Source: Comamonadaceae bacterium
GTDB taxonomy: Bacteria; Pseudomonadota; Gammaproteobacteria; Burkholderiales; Burkholderiaceae_C
Direction of reading: 5' to 3'
DNA length: 51,084 nucleotides
NCBI GenBank assembly: GCA_027490925.1
Contig: JAIXXF010000036.1
Span: 1 to 51,084, forward strand
Positions 43,037 to 51,084 of the stretch are shown here, piece by piece. Position 1 is the stretch's first letter; each line of letters begins with the position of its first letter. Both the position numbers and the translations under genes were made by a program. The notes beneath the pieces are model-generated. The model saw nothing but the letters and a program-made list of their open reading frames with translations, had not been told where the DNA came from and did not search any database.

Positions 43037-45037
43037 TCACGGCCACTCTTCCAACCGCAGTGCGGGCTCGGCGGTGACACGGGTGGTGTTCAACAGAGAG
43101 CCCATCAGGCGGTTGGCATAAAAACTGTCTGGCGCATCTGGCTCCAGCGCGGCCACTGCCAAGTTGGCCAGCGGTTGTGCCAGCGGCACGTAAAAGCTGC
43201 CAATGGGCGCGTCCACCGCCGAGCGCGTGGTGACCACTTCAGCGGCTTGTTGCGACAGGGGCTGGCCTGGCAAAGCGTTGCGCAGCGCGGCGGTGAAGAT
43301 TTCCCCGACCACCGAGCCGGGTGCAGCCACCCGCCAGACCTGTAACCCGTGCGCCTTCAAACGCTGCGCGACATCGGCCGAGCTGCTGTCCAACAAGTAA
43401 CCGCAGGGGCGTGTACGGGTCTTGCTGGGGCGCAAGGCCAAGGCCGAGAGCCAATCCACCGACAGGGTGCGGTCAGCGCCAGTCGACGGGTGTATCAGGG
43501 TCAGGTCGTACTGCACCGGCGTCAGGCGGGTGTCCACCACCGCTTCACCGCGGCAGAACTGGCTGCCCACATCCCGCTCCACGAAGGCGCGCAGTTGGCT
43601 GAGCTCACTGGCGCGCTGGGCGCTGCCACGCAGGGCGGCTGTCACAGCCGTCACCAAGGTGTGCACTCGGCGTTGCAAGTGCTGGCGATCCAGACCGACA
43701 CCGCGGCCCTCGACCACCAGCGCCACGCTGTTCTTCAACGCACTGGCGTTGCGCAGCTGACCGGGCTGCACGCCGCCCATGCTCACCTGCCGGTCCTTGA
43801 GATCGGGTGAGGTGCTGTGCGCCCACTCGTGCGTCAAGCCCTGGGCCTTCAAGGCTGCGGCCACCGGTTGCCGCAGCCATTCTTCTGCTGCGCGCGCGAG
43901 AAACTCGGGCTGGTTGGCCACGCTGGCCGTTTGCAACAGCGCGTCGGCGCGGGGGAGGGCGCCAAACTTTTGCAGCATCGGGCCAATGGCGGGGTACTCA
44001 CGCACGTCCATCACCACCGTTGGCCTGAACTGCTGGGTCAGCGCGGCCAGCGCGCGGGACTCGGCGGTGGCCAGTTGCAAGTGGTCTTCGGTCAGGTCTT
44101 GCCCGCGCGCGGTGAGGGCACTTTGGATGTCGGCCCCGTCCGGGTTGGCGCGTGGCACCACCACCACGTTGATGCGGTCAAGCAGGCCTTGCAGCGTGCC
44201 CCGCACCAGCTCGCGTGCCACCCACAGCAAGGCCTCTGCCGTTGCTGGTTCGTCGCCACGTTGCTGTCCCACCAGCAGCACCGTGGGCCGCCCAGACCCG
44301 AGCAAGCTGGCCGCGTCATGGGTCGGGCCTTTGGATATCACCAGTGCAATCAGGCTCTCATACCGTTGCGATTGGCCATAGCTGACCCACTGCGCAAGGC
44401 CCCTTCCCACAGGGGCGGCTGGGTTGGCTAGGTCACGCAGCCACGCCAGCAGCTCCTCAGGGCTGGTGTAGGTGTTGCGCCCTGGCTGGAGTCCGGGGGT
44501 GGCGTAGGTCACGGGCGGTTCAGGAAACCGGGCTGCGACCGGGCCAGCGGCCGCCGGGCTGGCGTTGGCAGGGGGGGCGAGTGTGGCTGATGACGCACCG
44601 AGCGCAACCGGCGCAGGGCCGGGCGGTGGCTGGAACAACGGCGCATTGATTGGTGCGTTTGCGGCCGGCTTGGTGCTGGGCGTGTTCCCCGTAACTGACA
44701 TGGGCTTGGCAGGCAACGGGGTGGCCAACGACACCGGGGCAGGCGCTGAAGGCCCCCCAGCCGCCGAAGCGGGGAGATTCGGTGATGGCTGAATCGGGTG
44801 GACCTGTGAACTCGGCGGCGCAGACGGCGGTGCCGTTCCCGCCTTCGGGGGGCGGGGTGTGCCACAACCCGACAGCAATGTCAGGGATGCCGCCACGGAC
44901 AGCACCGGCCACCAGAGTCGGCCTCCCCAGTCAGGCACACGCCGCTTCGTGGGGGTGTGGGTGGCGTTGATGGCGTGGGGCGATCGTGACGTGGCCGAGG
45001 GTGTGGCTCGCCGCAGGAGCTCAGGGCCTGTAATCAT
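43037..45037 (-). CDS. M14 carboxypeptidase-like lipoprotein lacking zinc-ligand histidines
   Basis: A 666-residue protein from ATG 45037; a GTG at 44938 would give a shorter, more usual signal peptide. A hydrophobic segment ends in lipobox LLSGC, followed by about 130 residues of Pro/Ala/Ser-rich linker, then an M14-like domain (from GRNTYTSPEELLAWL). The M14 zinc motif HGxE is here RGDE (VLLVGQQRGDEPATAEAL). The later His segment, usually DxHEY as I recall, is MDVREYPAI, and the NR pair expected after NPDGA is TE (DLTEDH). The Glu-containing segment VALVVEGRGVGL is kept. The fold is thus probably kept with catalysis lost. The reading frame is intact and long, so it is not a decayed gene. 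Single-gene unit on this strand. Confidence 0.7.
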   Translation of the reverse strand: MITGPELLRRATPSATSRSPHAINATHTPTKRRVPDWGGRLWWPVLSVAASLTLLSGCGTPRPPKAGTAPPSAPPSSQVHPIQPSPNLPASAAGGPSAPAPVSLATPLPAKPMSVTGNTPSTKPAANAPINAPLFQPPPGPAPVALGASSATLAPPANASPAAAGPVAARFPEPPVTYATPGLQPGRNTYTSPEELLAWLRDLANPAAPVGRGLAQWVSYGQSQRYESLIALVISKGPTHDAASLLGSGRPTVLLVGQQRGDEPATAEALLWVARELVRGTLQGLLDRINVVVVPRANPDGADIQSALTARGQDLTEDHLQLATAESRALAALTQQFRPTVVMDVREYPAIGPMLQKFGALPRADALLQTASVANQPEFLARAAEEWLRQPVAAALKAQGLTHEWAHSTSPDLKDRQVSMGGVQPGQLRNASALKNSVALVVEGRGVGLDRQHLQRRVHTLVTAVTAALRGSAQRASELSQLRAFVERDVGSQFCRGEAVVDTRLTPVQYDLTLIHPSTGADRTLSVDWLSALALRPSKTRTRPCGYLLDSSSADVAQRLKAHGLQVWRVAAPGSVVGEIFTAALRNALPGQPLSQQAAEVVTTRSAVDAPIGSFYVPLAQPLANLAVAALEPDAPDSFYANRLMGSLLNTTRVTAEPALRLEEWP

Positions 45038-45361
45038 GGCGGGTGTTCCATAGCGTCGAAGAGTGGTTGGGGCCAGAGGGGGCCAGCCAATGCTGGGCCC
45101 GTGGCTGAGCGGTGGCCAACCCATGGCCACAAACCAGTGTGACTTGCGGCCCAATGGTATCGCTGAAGGGTGACAACGCCAGGTACGCCGCTCCAGCACG
45201 GGCCGTGACACCTTGGCTGACCGGTGCCGCGCGGTGGGGAACACACTGCGCCGTTGATCCGCCAGAATCTGACCAGACCGGTGGGCTGTCCATCTGGTTC
45301 AAGCTGTCAAAATCAAACTTGTCGCCCGTCACACCGCCACAGTGCGGGGCCTCGGAAACTG
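45038..45361. other. intergenic region between the M14-like gene and dusA
   Basis: About 320 bp between two divergent starts. Both promoters should be here but I find no convincing -35/-10 pair, hairpin or repeat. Short open frames have no protein character. Confidence 0.4.
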
Positions 45362-46375
45362 GTGCCAATCGAACGTGAGCCCATCTTGAACCGTCCCTCC
45401 CACACCTTGTCGGTGGCCCCCATGATGGATTGGACCGACCGCCATTGCCGTTTTTTTCACCGGTTGCTGTCGCGTCGGGCGCTGCTGTACACCGAGATGG
45501 TCACCACGGGTGCGCTGGTGCACGGTGACGTCGAGCGGCACCTGCGTTTCAATCATGAAGAGCACCCGGTGGCGCTGCAACTGGGGGGGAGCGATCCTGC
45601 TGATCTGGCCCAGGGCGCTCGGCTTGCCGAGCGGTGGGGCTACGACGAGGTCAACCTGAATTGCGGGTGCCCGAGTGAACGGGTGCAGCGCGGTGCCTTT
45701 GGTGCCTGCCTGATGGCAGAGCCCCGCTTGGTCGCGGACGGGGTGAAGGCGATGGTGGACTCGGTCGGCATCCCGGTGACGGTGAAGCACCGCATCGGCA
45801 TCGACCAGCGCGAAGACTATGGCTTCGTGCAGGACTTTGTGGGCCAAGTGAGCGAAGCGGGATGTCGCACCTTCATCGTGCACGCCCGCAACGCTTGGCT
45901 CAAGGGCCTGAGTCCCAAAGAAAACCGCGAGGTGCCGCCGTTGCGCTACGCCACCGTCCATCGGCTGAAACAAGACTTCCCCCACCTGACGGTGTCGATC
46001 AACGGCGGCCTCACAACCAGTGAACAGGTCGTCCAGCAGCTGCAGGCGGTGGACGGGGCGATGGTCGGTCGCGAGGCGTACCACAACCCGTGGTGGCTGG
46101 CGCATTGGGACGAGGCGTTTTTTGGCGAGGCGCCCCGTGCCATCACCCGCGAATCGGTGGAGGCGCAAATGGTCCACTACATGGTCTGCGAAGCCGCTGA
46201 ACATGGCACGCCGTGGAGCGCGATCGCCCGGCACATGCTGGGTTTGCGCAACGGGCTGCCCGGCGCCCGCCGCTGGCGCCAGGTGTGGAGTGACCACCGC
46301 CTGAAAGGCCGGAGCCCACACGAGGTGATGGGCCTGGCGCACGCCCCGACAGACGCGGGGTATCGGGTCACGTGA
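45362..46375 (+). CDS. dusA: tRNA-dihydrouridine synthase A
   Basis: A 337-residue FMN enzyme that reduces U20/U20a in tRNA. Family blocks: SVAPMMDWTDRHCRFFHRLLSRRALLYTEMVTTGA, VNLNCGCPSERVQRGAFGACLM with the catalytic Cys, VTVKHRIGID, IVHARNAWLKGLSPKENREVPPL (DusA-specific) and SINGGLTT. No ATG precedes the core in a suitable place; GTG 45362 or TTG 45386 are the likely starts. The nearest upstream ATG in frame would add a non-family leader. Converges with the gntR gene. Confidence 0.92.
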   Translation: MPIEREPILNRPSHTLSVAPMMDWTDRHCRFFHRLLSRRALLYTEMVTTGALVHGDVERHLRFNHEEHPVALQLGGSDPADLAQGARLAERWGYDEVNLNCGCPSERVQRGAFGACLMAEPRLVADGVKAMVDSVGIPVTVKHRIGIDQREDYGFVQDFVGQVSEAGCRTFIVHARNAWLKGLSPKENREVPPLRYATVHRLKQDFPHLTVSINGGLTTSEQVVQQLQAVDGAMVGREAYHNPWWLAHWDEAFFGEAPRAITRESVEAQMVHYMVCEAAEHGTPWSAIARHMLGLRNGLPGARRWRQVWSDHRLKGRSPHEVMGLAHAPTDAGYRVT

Positions 46376-46482
46376 CAGCGGGCCGTGTCAGCGTGCGGCC
46401 AGGCGCATGGCCATTAGGGTCGCTTCGCGAGGAAAATGGTAGAAAACAGGTGACAAACAGCCTTCCACACCGCCATGGGCTG

Positions 46483-46498
46483 AATTTGATATCAAATT
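46483..46498. repeat. 16-bp perfect palindrome in a convergent intergenic region
   Basis: AATTTGATATCAAATT, AT-rich within GC-rich DNA, between the 3' ends of dusA and gntR. Not followed by a T-run, so not a terminator. No flanking gene start is near. Confidence 0.45.
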
Positions 46499-46530
46499 AG
46501 GTCTGAGCCCACGTTTCTTTTCATGTTGAC

Positions 46531-46547
46531 GCTATCGAAATAATAGC
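46531..46547. repeat. CTAT-N7-ATAG hairpin repeat, copy 3
   Basis: GCTATCGAAATAATAGC, a perfect 5-bp stem (6 with flanking C/G) and 7-nt loop, between convergent dusA and gntR. Confidence 0.6.
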
Positions 46548-46657
46548 GAAACGGTGTGGGGCAGCCGTGTGGATCCCGAGCGCTCCAGGCGACAGTTGTT
46601 CGAGAGGCGCCCAACCCCAAGGACACGTGCCTCGCCGAGTGGGTCGGTAACCCGGAG

Positions 46658-47305
46658 TCAGACCGCCGCTTCCAGCCCGTGCTGAAAGTGCGCCTGCATG
46701 CAGCGCACGGTGGCCGCTGCGTCTCTGGCCAACAGCGCCGACATCAGCGCCCGGTGCTCGGCCAGGGACTCGTCCAGGCGGCCCGATTTCAGCAGGGAAT
46801 GGTGGCGGTTGAGTTTCATCATCTTGCGCAGATCGGCCACCATCTGGTCACGCCACCGGTTGTTGGCGATCTCCAGTAGCCGCTTGTGGAAGCGTTCGTT
46901 GATCTCAAAAAACTTTTCACGGTCCTGCTGACCGGGTCGTGCGGCGCTCTCCAGCTCGCCATGCAGCCGCTGTAAATCTTGCAGCTGTGCCTCGGTCGCT
47001 CGCGCGGCCACCACACCGGCCGCGTCTGCCTCCAGCAGTGCGAGCAGGTGGAACACATCGGCCAGATCGGTTTCAGACACCTCGGTGACGTAAGCGCCCC
47101 GGCGCACCTTCATGGTGATCAGGCCTTCTGCAGCGAGTACCTTCAGCGCCTCCCGCAGGGGGGTGCGGCTGATGCCATATTCTTCGGCGATCTTGAGTTC
47201 GTCGATCCAGCTGCCCGGTGCCAGTTCGCGCGAAAAAATCCGCTGGCGAAGCAGTTCGGCCACTTCTTCATAGAGGGCGCGCGGGGTCAGTGGCAGGGCA
47301 GACAT
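46658..47305 (-). CDS. GntR/FadR-type regulator, divergent from methylmalonyl-CoA mutase
   Basis: A 215-residue GntR regulator: N-terminal winged helix (LAPGSWIDELKIAEEYGISRTPLREALKVLAAEGLITMKVRRGAYV, about residues 28-75) and C-terminal all-helical FCD domain with candidate metal/ligand residues (ALLEADAAGVV, NERFHKRLLEIANN, EHRALMSALLARDA). FCD regulators sense small organic acids. Its position, 92 bp from the divergent mcm start with a palindrome between, suggests that it controls the propionate/methylmalonyl-CoA genes and perhaps itself. Confidence 0.88.
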   Translation of the reverse strand: MSALPLTPRALYEEVAELLRQRIFSRELAPGSWIDELKIAEEYGISRTPLREALKVLAAEGLITMKVRRGAYVTEVSETDLADVFHLLALLEADAAGVVAARATEAQLQDLQRLHGELESAARPGQQDREKFFEINERFHKRLLEIANNRWRDQMVADLRKMMKLNRHHSLLKSGRLDESLAEHRALMSALLARDAAATVRCMQAHFQHGLEAAV

Positions 47306-47331
47306 GCCTCATTGTAAGGTGGTGCTGGATT

Positions 47332-47361
47332 TTGCATCAATAATTATGAATGATGTAAACT
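47332..47361. promoter_or_regulatory. mcm promoter overlapped by a candidate GntR operator
   Basis: TTGCAT (47332-47337), 18 bp, TAAACT (47356-47361) reads as a promoter for mcm. TTGCATCA (47332-47339) and TGATGTAA (47351-47358) form an inverted repeat with one mismatch and an 11-bp centre containing the palindrome ATAATTAT (47340-47347). Confidence 0.5.
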
Positions 47362-47397
47362 GGACACCTTGCAGAAATCCCTGCGAAAGCACGCACG

Positions 47398-49566
<2,169 letters not shown>

Positions 49567-49588
49567 TCCGTCAGGTCGCTCAGGTCCA

Positions 49589-50599
49589 ATGACCCCCGAC
49601 AGCCTGTTCGATGGCGTGGTGCACGGCGCCCCAGCGGTGCAGCGCCGCGCCATGGCCAAAGCCATCACGCTGCTCGAGTCGACCCGGGCCGACCACCGTA
49701 GCCAGGGGGATGCGCTGCTCACTGCGCTGCTGCCGTACACCGGTCGGTCGCATCGGTTGGGCGTCAGCGGGGTGCCGGGCGTGGGCAAGAGCACTTTCAT
49801 CGAGGCCTTGGGCCTGCACCTGATTGCCTTGGGTCACCGCGTAGCCGTGTTGGCAGTGGACCCGTCGTCCACGGTGTCTGGGGGGTCCATCCTGGGGGAC
49901 AAGACCCGCATGGAACACCTGAGCGTGCACGATCGCGCCTACATCCGCCCCAGCCCCAGCAGCGGCACGCTGGGGGGTGTGGCCGAGAAAACCCGAGAGG
50001 CCATGCTGGTCTGCGAGGCCGCCGGTTACGACGTGGTCATTGTGGAAACAGTGGGCGTGGGCCAGAGCGAAACCGCGGTGGCCAACATGACCGACATGTT
50101 CGTGCTGATGCAGCTGCCCAATGCGGGCGATGACCTGCAGGCCATCAAGAAAGGTGTGATGGAACTGGCCGATCTGGTGGTGATCAACAAGGCCGACATC
50201 GACGTCCATGCCGCCACCCGTGCGCAGGCACAGATCACCTCGTCGCTCCGGTTGCTGGGTCTGCACGGCAACCCCGATCGCGCCCACCACGACACAGCCC
50301 TGTGGAACCCGAGGGTGATCCAGCTGAGCGCTTTGCTCGGCCAGGGCGTAGACACCTTCTGGGCAGCGGTGAGCGAATTCAAAGCCATCCAGCAAGCGAA
50401 TGGCGATTGGCCCGCCCGACGCCAGAAACAGGCCTTGTCGTGGATGTGGGAGCGCATCGACGCAGGTCTCAAGCGCGCCTTCCGCCACCATCCGCAGGTG
50501 GGTCGGTTGTTGCCCCAGATGGTGGAGGAAGTCGCCGCAGGCCGGCTGCCCGCGTCCACCGCCGCACGCCAGTTGCTGGCCGCCAGCGCCCAGTCCTGA
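49589..50599 (+). CDS. meaB: MeaB/ArgK G-protein chaperone of methylmalonyl-CoA mutase
   Basis: A 336-residue P-loop GTPase that protects and reloads the B12 mutase. Walker [10 protein letters not shown] (61-69), [49 protein letters not shown] (Walker B/switch) and NKAD base recognition. Start ATG 49589 ([13 protein letters not shown]) lies 22 bp after the mutase stop. A C-terminal dimerisation arm ([17 protein letters not shown]) is present. Confidence 0.95.
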   Translation: MTPDSLFDGVVHGAPAVQRRAMAKAITLLESTRADHRSQGDALLTALLPYTGRSHRLGVSGVPGVGKSTFIEALGLHLIALGHRVAVLAVDPSSTVSGGSILGDKTRMEHLSVHDRAYIRPSPSSGTLGGVAEKTREAMLVCEAAGYDVVIVETVGVGQSETAVANMTDMFVLMQLPNAGDDLQAIKKGVMELADLVVINKADIDVHAATRAQAQITSSLRLLGLHGNPDRAHHDTALWNPRVIQLSALLGQGVDTFWAAVSEFKAIQQANGDWPARRQKQALSWMWERIDAGLKRAFRHHPQVGRLLPQMVEEVAAGRLPASTAARQLLAASAQS

Positions 50600-50641
50600 C
50601 GCGCCTTTCCATCGAACCAGAGCATCCGAAAGAGAAAAACC

Positions 50642-51084
50642 ATGCAAGAAATCCTCGAACAACTGGAAAAGAAACGCGTCGCGGCGCGCCTGGGCGGCGG
50701 TCAAAAGCGCATCGATGCGCAACACAAGAAAGGCAAGTTGACAGCCCGTGAACGCTTGGAACTGCTGCTCGACGAGGGCACCTTTGAAGAGTGGGACATG
50801 TTCGTCGAACACCGCTGCGTGGACTTCGGTATGGCCGACAACAAGATTCCCGGCGACGGTGTGGTCACCGGCTACGGCATGATCAATGGTCGTTTGGTCT
50901 TCGTCTTCAGCCAGGATTTCACCGTGTTCGGCGGGGCCTTGTCCGAAGCGCATGCCGAGAAGATCTGCAAGGTCATGGACCAGGCCATGAAGGTGGGCGC
51001 ACCGGTGATCGGCATCAACGACAGCGGCGGCGCGCGCATCCAGGAAGGCGTGGCTTCGCTGGGCGGCTATGCCGAGGTCTTCCA
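50642..51084 (+). CDS. pccB: propionyl-CoA carboxylase beta subunit, N-terminal part (cut by window edge)
   Basis: The first 147 codons of a biotin-dependent acyl-CoA carboxylase carboxyltransferase subunit: [79 protein letters not shown], and [12 protein letters not shown] at the edge, preceded by the oxyanion-type [12 protein letters not shown]. Placement after mcm and meaB points to propionyl-CoA carboxylase, which makes methylmalonyl-CoA for the mutase; methylcrotonyl- or acetyl-CoA carboxylases are less likely. AAGAGAAA precedes the ATG. Confidence 0.9.
   Translation, partial: MQEILEQLEKKRVAARLGGGQKRIDAQHKKGKLTARERLELLLDEGTFEEWDMFVEHRCVDFGMADNKIPGDGVVTGYGMINGRLVFVFSQDFTVFGGALSEAHAEKICKVMDQAMKVGAPVIGINDSGGARIQEGVASLGGYAEVF

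Noticed and set aside
49580-50953. 457-residue open frame antisense to meaB and pccB
   Set aside because: Crosses two well-supported genes and has no domain features.

Overview
The window is high-GC chromosomal DNA of a betaproteobacterium, most likely a Comamonadaceae member (Burkholderiales). This rests on the protein families, the phaC-phaA-phaB order, the iscRSUA-hscBA-fdx order and a short hairpin repeat (CTAT-N7-ATAG). I see no rRNA, tRNA, CRISPR, prophage or insertion sequence. Most of it is core metabolism; the accessory part is a Tad/Flp pilus locus at about 22.2-35.6 kb.

Layout. 1-5.5 kb is iron acquisition: a truncated tonB, a possible small membrane gene and bfd, then (all minus strand) an alpha-hydroxy-acid oxidase overlapping a PiuC-type hydroxylase behind a TonB-dependent siderophore receptor. 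bfd and the receptor each have a Fur-box-like site on a sigma-70 promoter. 5.5-9 kb carries an aromatic/aspartate aminotransferase and uvrB, divergently. 9.1-14.8 kb is a full isc operon (no iscX) with tandem IscR-like sites and a terminator-like hairpin in the leader, followed by dnaQ. 15.6-21.5 kb holds manC, an N-formylglutamate amidohydrolase, pyrD, rpiA, a SlyD-type isomerase and a RoxA-type oxygenase. A small Ala/Pro-rich lipoprotein with a clear terminator follows.

22.2-35.6 kb is one tightly coupled cluster: flp pilin, prepilin peptidase, rcpC, secretin, tadZ, tadA, tadB, tadC, TPR lipoprotein tadD, a DUF3613 gene, two TadE-like pseudopilins and a TadG-like protein. It ends with an O-antigen-ligase-family membrane protein overlapping tadG. 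Several junctions are ATGA/GTGA overlaps. The last gene makes pilin or surface glycosylation a testable idea.

35.6-38.8 kb has a fumarylpyruvate hydrolase-like gene divergent from a marR gene with an operator-like inverted repeat on the marR start, two overlapping small dimeric alpha/beta-barrel-type genes, pgeF and a small membrane gene. 38.9-42.9 kb is the phaC-phaA-phaB polyhydroxybutyrate cluster with a terminator. 43-46.4 kb has an M14-peptidase-like lipoprotein that has lost its zinc-ligand histidines, and dusA. 46.6 kb to the end is a propionate/methylmalonyl-CoA cluster: a GntR regulator divergent from mcm, meaB and a truncated propionyl-CoA carboxylase beta gene.

The observations most worth a second look are the M14 pseudo-peptidase, the receptor/PiuC/alpha-hydroxy-acid oxidase operon, the terminator inside the isc leader, the CTAT-N7-ATAG repeat family (one copy apparently inside pgeF) and the ligase-family gene closing the tad operon.
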